DNA of 64,000 bases from Pectobacterium punjabense (GTDB lineage Bacteria > Pseudomonadota > Gammaproteobacteria > Enterobacterales > Enterobacteriaceae): positions 310,001 to 374,000 of the forward strand of contig NZ_CP038498.1 in the NCBI RefSeq assembly GCF_012427845.1. The letters are read 5' to 3'. The translations under genes were made by a program, and so were the position numbers. The notes under the pieces were generated by a model, which was not told where the DNA came from, made no database searches, and saw only the letters and a list, made by a program, of their open reading frames with translations. Positions 8,373 through 17,706 of this stretch are shown here, piece by piece (the stretch's first letter is position 1; every line of letters starts with the position of its first letter).

Positions 8373-9127
8373 CGGGCAGCAGCCTCGCTACGCTTCAGGC
8401 GGTTAGCGTCGGATATGGTCGCACCGTTGTGAACCGCGACATCTCTTTTTCACTGCCATCCGGGCAGATTACCTGTTTGCTGGGCACCAATGGCAGCGGC
8501 AAAACCACCCTGATGCGCACCCTGTTGGGCTTGATTCCTGCCTTTTCCGGCCAGATACACATCGCCGAAAAACCCATTGGCGCATGGTCTGCCAAAGCGC
8601 TCGCACAGGTCGCGGCCTATGTGCCTCAGGCGCATGACTCCCCTTTTGCCTTTCGCGTGCTGGATATGGTGCTGATGGGATGTCACCCCCGTTTGTCGCT
8701 CTTCTCCACGCCCGGAAAACGTGAGATAGCGAGTGCTGAAGCGGTGTTATCACAGCTCGGTATTTTGTCGCTGAGCCAGCGTTCATACGCGACGCTGAGC
8801 GGGGGAGAGCGGCAGCGCGTAATGATTGCCCGTGCGTTAGTACAGCAGCCTGCGCTGATGGTGATGGACGAACCGGCGGCCAGTCTGGATTTTGGCAATC
8901 AGATTCGATTATTGGCACACATCAAGCGGCTTAAAGAAAGCGGTATCGCGGTGCTGATGTCTACGCACCATCCTCAGCATGCGCGAGCCGTGGCGGATAA
9001 CGTGGTCTTGCTGCACCCCGGTGCGGGTACAGAACAGGGAACCCCGGACGCTCTGCTGACGCCAACGAGGCTCGCGGCACTGTACGGCGTAAAAGAAGCG
9101 GATATTCACGCCCATTTCCGTACCTGA
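8369..9127 (+). CDS. ABC transporter ATP-binding protein, FecE/BtuD type
   Basis: This ATPase drives the importer encoded by the two preceding genes. The 252-residue protein shows Walker A GTNGSGKTT (about residues 36-44), the Q-loop region AAYVPQAHDSPFAF, the signature LSGGERQRV, Walker B ALMVMDEPAA and the H-loop STHHPQHA. No C-terminal TOBE domain is present, which sets it apart from ModC-type molybdate ATPases. The start overlaps the permease stop by four bases. A 55-base gap with a short CCTGCA-CA-TGCAGG hairpin (9131-9144) precedes the methyltransferase gene, presumably in the same transcript. Confidence 0.93.
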   Translation: MTGSSLATLQAVSVGYGRTVVNRDISFSLPSGQITCLLGTNGSGKTTLMRTLLGLIPAFSGQIHIAEKPIGAWSAKALAQVAAYVPQAHDSPFAFRVLDMVLMGCHPRLSLFSTPGKREIASAEAVLSQLGILSLSQRSYATLSGGERQRVMIARALVQQPALMVMDEPAASLDFGNQIRLLAHIKRLKESGIAVLMSTHHPQHARAVADNVVLLHPGAGTEQGTPDALLTPTRLAALYGVKEADIHAHFRT

Positions 9128-9182
9128 TGTCCTGCACATGCAGGCAAATGACATCGAATAAAAGAGAAGTCAGGAAGAAAAT

Positions 9183-10004
9183 ATGATTATTGATGAGATT
9201 GATTTTTCAGCACTTTATCAGGCACATATGGCACGAGCCGCCAGAACGGCTAAGACCCCTGAACATTGGGATAAGCGTGCAGAAAACATGGCAATAGAAT
9301 GTGCGGGGCCACGCGATCCGTATCTGGATCGGTTCATCGCCAACATGGATTTTTCGGAGGCTACAACGCTACTGGATGTGGGATGCGGGCCGGGGTCGGT
9401 ATGCCTGAATGTGGCGTCGCGATTTGAACAGGTTTACGGCATTGATTACAGCGAGGGCATGCTGGACGTGGCGCGTCGTCGGGCAGAGGCGATGGGGATC
9501 GGGAATGCGTCATTTGCTCACCGTGCTTGGGAAGATGATTGGGCGGATTTGCCCGACTGCGACATTGTGGTGGCGTCGCGATCGACGCTGGTCATGGATC
9601 TGGCGGCCGCACTCTACAAGCTGAATCAGAAAGCCCGCTTGCGGGTGTATACCACCCACACGGTTTCCCCTACGTTTGTCGATCCTCGCATCTCGGCGGC
9701 TATCGGGCGAACGTCGACATCGCTACCGAACTACATCTATGCCGTAAATATGCTCTATCGCATGGGTATTCACGCCAATGTGAGCTTTATTCGCGGGCAG
9801 AATTGCCAAAGGCATGCCGAAACATTTGAACGTTTTGCGGAAGGTGTGGCTTGGTCATTAGGCAAGCTGAATGAAGAGGAAATACAGCGCCTGAGAATCT
9901 ATTACGATAAGCACCAACATGATGATATTCCGCTCGTTTCGCCGACAAGGGATTGGGCGTTTGTCTATTGGGATGTCGTGCCACATGCGGAGTTTACGCG
10001 ATGA
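9183..10004 (+). CDS. class I SAM-dependent methyltransferase of the molybdenum-type operon
   Basis: This 273-residue protein has a Rossmann-type methyltransferase core. Motif I is LDVGCGPGS (residues 64-72), the acidic SAM-ribose strand is YGIDYSEGML (85-94), and a motif IV-like DIVVASRSTL follows. The C-terminal third is not obviously assigned to a substrate class. It starts after AGGAAG and its stop overlaps the modD-like start by four bases, so the two enzymes are probably made together. Methyltransferases beside ModD occur with molybdate-type transporters, but I know of no established substrate. Methylating a small ligand is a hypothesis. Confidence 0.8.
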   Translation: MIIDEIDFSALYQAHMARAARTAKTPEHWDKRAENMAIECAGPRDPYLDRFIANMDFSEATTLLDVGCGPGSVCLNVASRFEQVYGIDYSEGMLDVARRRAEAMGIGNASFAHRAWEDDWADLPDCDIVVASRSTLVMDLAAALYKLNQKARLRVYTTHTVSPTFVDPRISAAIGRTSTSLPNYIYAVNMLYRMGIHANVSFIRGQNCQRHAETFERFAEGVAWSLGKLNEEEIQRLRIYYDKHQHDDIPLVSPTRDWAFVYWDVVPHAEFTR

Positions 10005-10849
10005 TTTACATCCCGGATTCGTACCTTGACCAACTCCTGCTGGAAGATCTTCAGTATGGCGATTTAACTACCCGTGCGTTGGGAATTGGGCAAGAGGAAG
10101 GGGAAATCACGTTTTTCCATCGTCAGGGGGGATGTGTCAGCGGAATGCCGGTGGCGGAACGTTTACTGCAGCGGTTGGGATTAAGAGTGACGTATGGCGT
10201 TCAGGAAGGCGCTCGCGTGCAGCCCGGCGAAGCGGTGCTTGCCGCAACGGGAAAAGCTGCCGCGTTACATCAAGGGTGGAAGGTCACGCAGAACGTGCTG
10301 GAATGGTGCTGCGGCGTCAGCGAGTATCTGTATCAAATGAAGGCCATTTATACCCGCGAGGTTCCATCTGGGCAGATTGCCTGTACGCGTAAACTTATTC
10401 CGGGCACGAAACAGCTCTCGGTCTTGGCCGTGCTAGCTGGGGGCGGGATTGTGCACCGTTTGGGCTGTGCAGAAACGGTGCTGTTATTTACGAACCATCG
10501 TCGTTTTTTGCCGAATCAGGACGATTGGGCTGTCCATGTTGCCCAACTACGCCACGCGGCACCGGAGAAAGCCATCATCGTGGAAGTGGATCATCCCGAT
10601 GAGGCGATACTGGCGCTCAGCGCCGAGCCCGACATTCTACAGCTTGATAAGTTTACGCCTGAACAGGTGATCGCCACGCTGTCTTACGCTGCCGACCATG
10701 CGCCCGCATGTAAGGTGTCTGCGGCGGGAGGAATCAACCTGCAAACGGTTCAACGCTATGCTGAAACCGGTGTTGCTCTGCTGGTCACGTCTGCGCCTTA
10801 CCACGCACCCTCTGCCGATATTCGTGTCGTTTTAACGCCAAAACGTTAA
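10001..10849 (+). CDS. modD: ModD-like protein, nicotinate-nucleotide pyrophosphorylase (NadC) family
   Basis: This 282-residue protein belongs to the quinolinate phosphoribosyltransferase fold family. Visible landmarks are DLLLEDLQYGDLTTR-like residues near the start (LLLEDLQYGDLTTRALG), CTRKLIPGTKQLSVLAVLAGG at about 128-148 and VEVDHPDEA at about 200. ModD proteins are encoded with molybdenum transporters, yet their reaction is unknown; NAD synthesis is unlikely here. The start at 10001 overlaps the methyltransferase stop (ATGA) and gives MIYIPDSYLDQLL, matching the family N-terminus. It is the last gene of the ABC operon. PRPP-dependent modification of a pyridine-carboxylate-like ligand is speculation. 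Confidence 0.85.
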   Translation: MIYIPDSYLDQLLLEDLQYGDLTTRALGIGQEEGEITFFHRQGGCVSGMPVAERLLQRLGLRVTYGVQEGARVQPGEAVLAATGKAAALHQGWKVTQNVLEWCCGVSEYLYQMKAIYTREVPSGQIACTRKLIPGTKQLSVLAVLAGGGIVHRLGCAETVLLFTNHRRFLPNQDDWAVHVAQLRHAAPEKAIIVEVDHPDEAILALSAEPDILQLDKFTPEQVIATLSYAADHAPACKVSAAGGINLQTVQRYAETGVALLVTSAPYHAPSADIRVVLTPKR

Positions 10850-10893
10850 CGCCATCTTCCTGAAAGCCCGGATGACGGGAAGTTGCGACACCT

Positions 10894-10921
10894 ATCGTTA
10901 TGTAAATTTTTATACAGCAAT
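10894..10921 (+). promoter_or_regulatory. second ModE-type operator, ahead of the TonB-dependent receptor
   Basis: Half sites ATCGTTATGTA (10 of 11 consensus positions) and TATACAGCAAT (8 of 11) are separated by AATTTT, the same 6-base spacing and 28-bp length as the site at 6293. It lies 24 bases before the receptor start. The right half is degenerate, so binding may be weaker. Confidence 0.6.
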
Positions 10922-10945
10922 ATGTTTTTTTAAGGGAACAATGTC

Positions 10946-12937
10946 ATGCAAATAAAAAAATTAAGTTGGTTGTTGTCCGCCAGTTTATTACCTATCTCTT
11001 GTGCGTACGCCGTCTCTGGTGGTGCGGTTGAGAAGACGAAGGATAAAGACGTGATGACGGTGTGGAGCAGTCCGGTTGCGGCGACTAACGATATCGTGAA
11101 TCAGGAACAGATTAACCAGCTAAATCGACGCAATGTGGCGGAAGCGCTGAATATCGTGCCGGGCGTGACGCTACAAAAGTCAGGCGGGCGCAGTGAGCAA
11201 CAGGTGAAAGTTCGTGGCTTTGATAGCCGGCAGGTGCCGGTTTTTCTCGACGGCGTGCCGATTTATGTTCCCTACGACGGGAACCTGGATCTTGGCCGTT
11301 TTCAGGCTTCCGATCTGGCGGCGGTGGAAGTGTCTAAAGGATATACCTCACTGTTGCAGGGTCCGAATCAAATGGGGGGCGCGATTAACCTGACGACGCT
11401 GCGGCCGAAAAAAGAGCTGGAAGCGAACGTGCGTTTGAATCAGGGCTGGGCGCGCGGGCGTGACAATGCGCATAACATGGATGCGTCGTTTGGCGGAAAA
11501 AACGATATGGGATTCTTCCAGATTAGCGGCAGTCGTCAGAAGCAGCGGTTTACCGGATTGCCTCACGGGGTTGATAACCCGATTGCCGGTAGCGAAGGTC
11601 AGCGGATGAATTCTGGCAACGATGACAAACGCGGCATGCTTAAGGTCGGGTTTACGCCGCGAGAATCCGATGAATATACGTTTACCTACATCAATCAGGA
11701 AGGTGAGAAGAATACGCCACCTTATGCAGGCAACAGCGGTCAGTCAGGACGCTATTGGCAATGGCCGGACTACAACAAAGAAAGCTATTACTATCAGGGC
11801 ACCACAACGCTAAGCGACAGAATGACGCTGAAAAGCCGCTTCTATCACGATGAATTTGAAAATACCTTGCTGATGTATAAAACGCTGGCGGATTTCAAAA
11901 ATAAGAGTGGTAACTATAGCCACTATGCCGATTTCAGTAATGGTGCGGGGCTGCAATTAGGGATTGATATGCGCGAACTGGATTTGCTGTCGTTCGCCGT
12001 ACACTGGAAAGATGACGTGCATCGTGAGAAAGGGGCGATTAACGCGCCATACGATCGCTATAAGGACCGTACCTGGTCGATGGCCAGCGAATACCAATGG
12101 AATGTGTCCGATAAGCTGGATGCAGTATTTGGCGTCAGTTATGACTGGCGTGACAGCAAACAGGGATTGAAGCATGAGAAAAACGGTGCACTAACAAATT
12201 ATGACCAAAACAATCAGGATGCCTTTAACTGGCAGATGATGACGAAATACCGCTTCGATAATCGCGATGAGCTACAATTATCGCTGTCTGAACGCAGCCG
12301 TTTCCCTACGCTGAAAGAGCGTTATACCACCTCTAAGCCAGCCAAAAATCAGACCGCATTGGTTAATCCAAACTTAACGCCAGAGCGTGCGCAAAACCTT
12401 GAGCTGAACTATCGCGGGGGCTTGACCGAGGGCTGGGGCTACGATGCCAGCGTGTACTACAACCGGGTATCAAATGCGATTCTGTCACATAACATTACGC
12501 CGAGTTTGATCCAAAACCGTAACAGCGGCCGGGTGGATTATTACGGCATGGATCTGGGTATTCACGGCGATGTCAAAGATTGGCTAACTGTCGGGGTTAA
12601 CTATGGGCTGATTCATAGCGATGTGAAACGTAAAGAAATCGGCAACATTGTGGATCTGCCGAAGCATAAGATATTTGCCTGGGCAACGATCACGCCTTTC
12701 GAGCCGCTTAGTATTACGGTGATGGAAGAAGCGCGTAGCTGGGGATTCAATAATTCAGATAATAACGATAAAACGCGAGGATTTGCGGTGACCAATGTGC
12801 GTGTGGATTATCGGCTGGGTGCTGGTTTTAGCGTGAATGCATCGGTCAATAATCTGTTTGATTCGGCTTACGCTTATCAGGAAGGCTATGTTGAGGAAGG
12901 GCGTAACTACTGGTTAGGCGTTGCTTACCAGTATTAA
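10946..12937 (+). CDS. TonB-dependent outer-membrane receptor of the molybdenum-type locus
   Basis: This is a 663-residue receptor for energised uptake through the outer membrane. It has a Sec signal peptide (cleavage about residue 22, SCAYA), a TonB-box-like DVMTVW at 35-40, and a plug domain with VAEALNIVPGVTL, KVRGFDSRQVPVFLDGVPI and MGGAINLTTLRPK. A long 22-strand-type barrel ends in YWLGVAYQY. It is preceded by its own ModE-type site and follows modD by 96 bases, so it may be a separate transcript. The ligand is not evident from sequence; context points to a molybdenum or tungsten complex, presumably organic and too large for porins. Confidence 0.88.
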   Translation: MQIKKLSWLLSASLLPISCAYAVSGGAVEKTKDKDVMTVWSSPVAATNDIVNQEQINQLNRRNVAEALNIVPGVTLQKSGGRSEQQVKVRGFDSRQVPVFLDGVPIYVPYDGNLDLGRFQASDLAAVEVSKGYTSLLQGPNQMGGAINLTTLRPKKELEANVRLNQGWARGRDNAHNMDASFGGKNDMGFFQISGSRQKQRFTGLPHGVDNPIAGSEGQRMNSGNDDKRGMLKVGFTPRESDEYTFTYINQEGEKNTPPYAGNSGQSGRYWQWPDYNKESYYYQGTTTLSDRMTLKSRFYHDEFENTLLMYKTLADFKNKSGNYSHYADFSNGAGLQLGIDMRELDLLSFAVHWKDDVHREKGAINAPYDRYKDRTWSMASEYQWNVSDKLDAVFGVSYDWRDSKQGLKHEKNGALTNYDQNNQDAFNWQMMTKYRFDNRDELQLSLSERSRFPTLKERYTTSKPAKNQTALVNPNLTPERAQNLELNYRGGLTEGWGYDASVYYNRVSNAILSHNITPSLIQNRNSGRVDYYGMDLGIHGDVKDWLTVGVNYGLIHSDVKRKEIGNIVDLPKHKIFAWATITPFEPLSITVMEEARSWGFNNSDNNDKTRGFAVTNVRVDYRLGAGFSVNASVNNLFDSAYAYQEGYVEEGRNYWLGVAYQY

Positions 12938-12966
12938 TTCCCGAAGGCATATATACCCTAAATAAC

Positions 12967-12992
12967 AAAAGGCCAGCATAAGCTGGCCTTTT
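12967..12992. terminator. bidirectional terminator between the receptor gene and accC
   Basis: AAAAGGCCAGC / GCTGGCCTTTT is a perfect 11-bp stem with a 4-base loop. It gives a T run in both directions and serves the convergent receptor and accC transcripts. Confidence 0.9.
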
Positions 12993-13010
12993 GACTCGAT
13001 TGCGCAGTAT

Positions 13011-14354
13011 TTACTGCAAGCCGAGTTTCTTCTCCAGATAGTGGATGTTCGTGCCACCTCTCTGGAAGTTTTCGTCGCTCATGATCTTCATCTGAAGTTC
13101 GATGTTGGTTTTGATGCCATCGATGATCAGTTCAGCCAGCGCGTTCTTCATACGGGAAATTGCGATTTCGCGCGTTTCACCGTATGTGATCAGCTTGCCG
13201 ATCATGGAATCGTAATACGGCGGTACGGTATAACCCGCGTAAATATGTGATTCCCAACGGACACCAAAGCCACCCGGCGCGTGGAAACGCGTGATTTTAC
13301 CCGGGCTTGGCAGGAACGTATTCGGGTCTTCCGCGTTGATACGGCATTCTACCGCATGGCCGCGAACCTTAACGTCTTTCTGCTTGATCGACAGCGGCTG
13401 ACCGGCAGCAATACGCAGCTGCTCTTTGATCAGGTCCACGCCGGTAATCATTTCGGTGACCGGATGCTCTACCTGAATACGGGTGTTCATTTCAATGAAG
13501 TAGAACTCACCGTTTTCGTACAGGAACTCAAACGTACCCGCACCGCGATAGTTGATATCGATACAGGCTTTGGCACAGCGATCGCCGATATTGCGGCGCA
13601 GCTCGTCCGTAATGCCCGGTGCTGGCGCTTCTTCCACCACTTTCTGGTGGCGACGTTGCATGGAGCAGTCACGTTCGGCCAGATAGACGGCGTGTCCCTG
13701 ACCATCGGCCAGAATCTGAATTTCCACGTGGCGTGGGTTTTCCAGATATTTTTCCATGTAAACCATGTCGTTGTTGAAAGCCGCTTTGGCTTCAGCACGG
13801 GTCATGTTGATGGATTGTTCCAGCTCTTTGTCGCTGCGCACGACGCGCATACCACGACCACCGCCGCCGCCAGAGGCTTTGATGATGACCGGATAGCCGA
13901 TGCGTTTTGCATGAACACGGTTAGCGTCCATGTCGTCGGTCAGAGGGCCATCAGAACCTGGTACGGTTGGAACACCCGCTTTTTTCATGGCGGTGATGGC
14001 TGACACTTTGTCGCCCATCAAGCGAATCGTGTCGGCTTTCGGGCCGATGAAGATAAAGCCAGAGCGTTCAACCTGCTCGGCAAAATCCGCATTTTCGGAC
14101 AGGAAACCGTAACCAGGGTGAATCGCGACGGCACCCGTGATTTCCGCAGCGGAAATAATCGCTGGGATATTCAGATAGCTTTTTGTTGACGGTGCCGGGC
14201 CGATACACACGGTTTCGTCCGCCAGCAATACGTGTTTCAAATCGCGATCCGCACTGGAGTGAACGGCGACGGTTTTGATGCCCAGTTCTTTACAGGCACG
14301 CAAAATACGCAGCGCAATCTCTCCGCGGTTAGCGATAACGATTTTATCTAGCAT
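13011..14354 (-). CDS. accC: acetyl-CoA carboxylase, biotin carboxylase subunit
   Basis: AccC carboxylates the biotin of AccB with bicarbonate and ATP, the first half-reaction of fatty-acid synthesis. The 447-residue ATP-grasp protein starts [20 protein letters not shown]. It contains the glycine-rich lid [16 protein letters not shown] at about 158-173, the catalytic region [13 protein letters not shown] at about 287-299, and ends YLEKKLGLQ. It follows accB by 11 bases in the aroQ-accB-accC order. In E. coli yhdT-panF-prmA lie directly downstream; here a convergent accessory locus takes that place. Confidence 0.98.
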   Translation of the reverse strand: MLDKIVIANRGEIALRILRACKELGIKTVAVHSSADRDLKHVLLADETVCIGPAPSTKSYLNIPAIISAAEITGAVAIHPGYGFLSENADFAEQVERSGFIFIGPKADTIRLMGDKVSAITAMKKAGVPTVPGSDGPLTDDMDANRVHAKRIGYPVIIKASGGGGGRGMRVVRSDKELEQSINMTRAEAKAAFNNDMVYMEKYLENPRHVEIQILADGQGHAVYLAERDCSMQRRHQKVVEEAPAPGITDELRRNIGDRCAKACIDINYRGAGTFEFLYENGEFYFIEMNTRIQVEHPVTEMITGVDLIKEQLRIAAGQPLSIKQKDVKVRGHAVECRINAEDPNTFLPSPGKITRFHAPGGFGVRWESHIYAGYTVPPYYDSMIGKLITYGETREIAISRMKNALAELIIDGIKTNIELQMKIMSDENFQRGGTNIHYLEKKLGLQ

Positions 14355-14365
14355 GATAAGCCTCG

Positions 14366-14833
14366 TTATTCGATGACAACCAGTGGCTCGTCAAATTCAA
14401 CCGGCTGACCGCTTTCGACCAGAATGGCTTTAACCACGCCTGATTTGTCGGCTTCGATCTGGTTCATCATTTTCATGGCTTCGACGATGCACAGGGTATC
14501 GCCAACGTTGACGTGCTGACCCACTTCCACAAATGCTTTAGCATCCGGGCTTGGGGTGCGATAGAAGGTTCCAACCATTGGAGAACGAACGATGTGTCCA
14601 CTGATGGCAGCCGGTGCGGCAACAGCTTCCACTGGCGCTGGTGCAACGGCGGCGGCCAGAGCAGGCTGTGGCTGCATCATTGGCGTAGCATAGGCCTGTT
14701 GCATCATCGGGTAGTTAACCGCTGCTGGGGCACGACTGATACGTACTGATTCTTCACCTTCAGAAATTTCCAGTTCGGCGATGCCGGACTCTTCAACCAG
14801 TTCGATCAGTTTTTTGATTTTACGAATATCCAT
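14366..14833 (-). CDS. accB: acetyl-CoA carboxylase, biotin carboxyl carrier protein
   Basis: AccB carries the biotin that moves carboxyl groups between AccC and AccAD. The 155-residue protein has an N-terminal helical segment ([20 protein letters not shown]) and a flexible Ala/Pro/Gln-rich linker (about 40-75). The C-terminal biotinyl domain carries the biotinylation motif [10 protein letters not shown] with Lys121, counted from the C-terminus. It is 24 bases downstream of aroQ and 11 bases upstream of accC. In E. coli AccB represses its own operon; whether that holds here cannot be seen. Confidence 0.98.
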   Translation of the reverse strand: MDIRKIKKLIELVEESGIAELEISEGEESVRISRAPAAVNYPMMQQAYATPMMQPQPALAAAVAPAPVEAVAAPAAISGHIVRSPMVGTFYRTPSPDAKAFVEVGQHVNVGDTLCIVEAMKMMNQIEADKSGVVKAILVESGQPVEFDEPLVVIE

Positions 14834-14857
14834 GGATGTGGTTCCGTACTCTTTTGT

Positions 14858-15310
14858 TTAATTGGAAGTTGACAGGCGTTTTACCGCCGTCTGTAAAGCA
14901 TACTGATAACCATCTGCCCCCAGGCCACATATCACGCCGACCGCAACATCAGAAAGATAGGAGTGATGACGGAAAGGCTCACGTGCATGCACGTTGGACA
15001 GATGAATTTCGATAAACGGAATCGAGACCGCCAGCAAGGCATCACGCAGCGCAACGCTGGTGTGGGTGAATGCCGCCGGGTTAATCAGAATGAAGTCTGT
15101 GTTTCCTCTGGCCTGATGGATGGTATCGATCAGAACATGTTCCGCGTTGGATTGCAGATGGGAAAACTTCACGTTCAATGCCTGCGCCTGAGTTTCCAGT
15201 TCGCGGACAATGTCTGCTAGCGTCGTCTTACCGTATTTGTCGGGCTCTCGGGTTCCTAGCAGATTCAGGTTTGGACCGTTCAAGAGCAAAATGTGAAACT
15301 TTTCTGCCAT
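14858..15310 (-). CDS. aroQ: 3-dehydroquinate dehydratase, type II
   Basis: AroQ dehydrates 3-dehydroquinate to 3-dehydroshikimate in aromatic amino-acid synthesis. The 150-residue protein matches the small dodecameric type II class: [19 protein letters not shown] with the catalytic tyrosine near residue 28, [16 protein letters not shown], and [19 protein letters not shown] with the catalytic histidine. It lies directly upstream of accB, probably sharing a transcript. E. coli K-12 lacks this gene and uses type I AroD, whereas many other enterobacteria keep aroQ-accBC. Confidence 0.97.
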   Translation of the reverse strand: MAEKFHILLLNGPNLNLLGTREPDKYGKTTLADIVRELETQAQALNVKFSHLQSNAEHVLIDTIHQARGNTDFILINPAAFTHTSVALRDALLAVSIPFIEIHLSNVHAREPFRHHSYLSDVAVGVICGLGADGYQYALQTAVKRLSTSN

Positions 15311-15564
15311 TGTGCTGCTATCTCCCGCGATTGACCAAGATTGCCAAAACCGTGTCGCACAAAATAGCGCGAAGCTATTCGTTTGTCACCTTTCGTGATG
15401 CAAATTGTCCGACCCGAGAAAGTAAAGTCGTGCATTATAACCATATCGTGGCAATTCGCAGCTAAATACTGGTCTTATCTGCGGAGATATTCCTGCACCA
15501 AGGCGTGAAACAGCGTCAGTTTTACTGCGGCTCACAATCGGCTTTTCCTGTGCTAGCGCGGCGT

Positions 15565-16164
15565 TTAGCGCCACCATTGGCGAAATTTCTTATAACGGAA
15601 CAGCAGCAATATCAGCGCCGCGAGCGCATACAAAATAGGCTGCGGTGAGAGCGTTTTAACTGACCAAAGATAGTGGATAGGCGCAAGGATGGCGACTAAA
15701 TAGACGCAATTATGCAATTTTTGCCATTGCGATCCCAACTTGCGCATCATTATCTGTGGCGACGTCACGGCCAGCGCCAGCAAAATCAGCCAGCTTATGA
15801 CCCCCAGTGTTAAATACGGGCGGGATATCAGTTCTTTACCCAACAACGCCAGATGGTTCAGACCCAGTTCCAGCAACGCATAACTTACCAGATGTAACGT
15901 CGCCCAGAAAAAACACCATAGTCCGAGGAGACGGCGGCAGCGAATCAATAGCGGCTGCTTGCCGTAGCGTGCCAGTGGCGTGACTAACAGCGTCGCCAGC
16001 AGCAACTTTAGCGCCATTCTGCCGGTAAAGTGCTGGATATCTTTGGCAGGGTCGGCGCTGAACCACCCCTGATCGACCGACAATATCAACCACAGCAGCG
16101 GCAGAAAACCTGCCAGATGGAGTAGCACTTTTAGCCGATTAATATGTTGTAAAGTCAGTCTCAT
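15565..16164 (-). CDS. msrQ: heme-binding membrane subunit MsrQ of the periplasmic methionine sulfoxide reductase
   Basis: MsrQ passes electrons from the inner membrane to MsrP. It is a 199-residue ferric-reductase-like protein with about six membrane segments. Histidines near [19 protein letters not shown] and [21 protein letters not shown] are the expected b-heme ligands. It starts 36 bases after the msrP stop, forming the msrPQ pair. Length fits the family. Confidence 0.95.
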   Translation of the reverse strand: MRLTLQHINRLKVLLHLAGFLPLLWLILSVDQGWFSADPAKDIQHFTGRMALKLLLATLLVTPLARYGKQPLLIRCRRLLGLWCFFWATLHLVSYALLELGLNHLALLGKELISRPYLTLGVISWLILLALAVTSPQIMMRKLGSQWQKLHNCVYLVAILAPIHYLWSVKTLSPQPILYALAALILLLFRYKKFRQWWR

Positions 16165-16200
16165 ACTGAGGTGAGTTCCTATCCCGGCAAGATGTTATGG

Positions 16201-17202
16201 CTAAAAATTGTCGCGCAAATTCAGGCCGCGATACAGCGAAGCGACCTGTTCTGCGTAGCCGTTAAACAGCAGCGTGGGTTGACGCTCAACGTTAAGTAAG
16301 CCACCGGAACCGATGACGCGCTCTGTGGCCTGCGACCAGCGCGGGTGATCCACATGGGGGTTAACGTTGGCATAGAAACCATATTCGTCCGAGGCCGCCA
16401 GATTCCATGTGCAAGGGGGGCGCTCACGAGTGAACCGGATATGTACGATGGATTTGATGTTTTTGAAGCCGTATTTCCACGGCGTGACTAAGCGGATGGG
16501 GGCACCGTTTTGCGGCGGCAGTGTCTTGCCATAAACCCCAACGGCCAGCAGCGCCAAGGGGTTCATGGCCTCATCCAGCCGCAGCCCTTCTACATAGGGA
16601 TAATCCAGCCCGCCGCCCATGAAGCGATCTTTTTGCCCTGGCATCTGTTCCGGGTCGTAAAGCGTCTGAAACGCCACGTAGCGCGCATTGCTGGTGGGGT
16701 CGGCGAATTTAATCAGCTTAGCCAGCTCAAACCCAACCCATGGAATAACCATTGACCACGCTTCTACGCAGCGAAAACGGTAGATTCGCTCTTCCAGCGG
16801 GAAGCGTTTTAGCAAATCGTCGATATCCAACGTGAGTGGTTTGGCGACATCGCCGTCTATTTTGATGGTCCAGCCTTCTGTTTTTAGCCCGCCAGCATTG
16901 GCTGCGGGATCGGCTTTATCCAAGCCGAATTCATAGAAGTTGTTATAGCCCGTGACCTTATCTTCCGGTGTGAGCGGCAGATCGAGTTTCCAGTCGGCAG
17001 GTTGGCTAAATGTGAGCGGTTTACCCGGCGGTGCTTTGGGTTTATCACTGCCTTTAAACCAGGCCAGCAGGTCAGCCTGTGCGGAAAGCGGCAATGCGAG
17101 CGCTGCCGCAGAAATACCCAGCGCTTTTAAGACGCGCCGACGCTGATAGAAGAGGGATTCCGGGGTAACGTCGGCTTCCGTGAACTTGCGATGTTTTTGC
17201 AT
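16201..17202 (-). CDS. msrP: periplasmic methionine sulfoxide reductase, molybdopterin catalytic subunit
   Basis: MsrP repairs oxidised methionines in periplasmic proteins using a molybdopterin cofactor. The 333-residue precursor has a Tat signal with RRRVLKALG at about residues 22-30. It has the sulfite-oxidase-type fold: [20 protein letters not shown] contains the Mo-ligating cysteine at about residue 145. Later landmarks are YDPEQMPGQ and [18 protein letters not shown]. The N-terminus [19 protein letters not shown] matches E. coli YedY. As a molybdoenzyme it is a likely consumer of the metal imported by the nearby locus. Confidence 0.96.
   Translation of the reverse strand: MQKHRKFTEADVTPESLFYQRRRVLKALGISAAALALPLSAQADLLAWFKGSDKPKAPPGKPLTFSQPADWKLDLPLTPEDKVTGYNNFYEFGLDKADPAANAGGLKTEGWTIKIDGDVAKPLTLDIDDLLKRFPLEERIYRFRCVEAWSMVIPWVGFELAKLIKFADPTSNARYVAFQTLYDPEQMPGQKDRFMGGGLDYPYVEGLRLDEAMNPLALLAVGVYGKTLPPQNGAPIRLVTPWKYGFKNIKSIVHIRFTRERPPCTWNLAASDEYGFYANVNPHVDHPRWSQATERVIGSGGLLNVERQPTLLFNGYAEQVASLYRGLNLRDNF

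Positions 17203-17706
<504 letters not shown>

Noticed and set aside
12952..12965. TATACCCTAAATAA, identical to an ERIC end
   Set aside because: Only 14 bases match and no inner arm follows; it may be chance or an unrecognisable relic.
13281..14003. A 240-codon plus-strand open frame opposite accC
   Set aside because: It lies wholly antisense to a certain gene and has no family features; it is a by-product of codon usage on the other strand.
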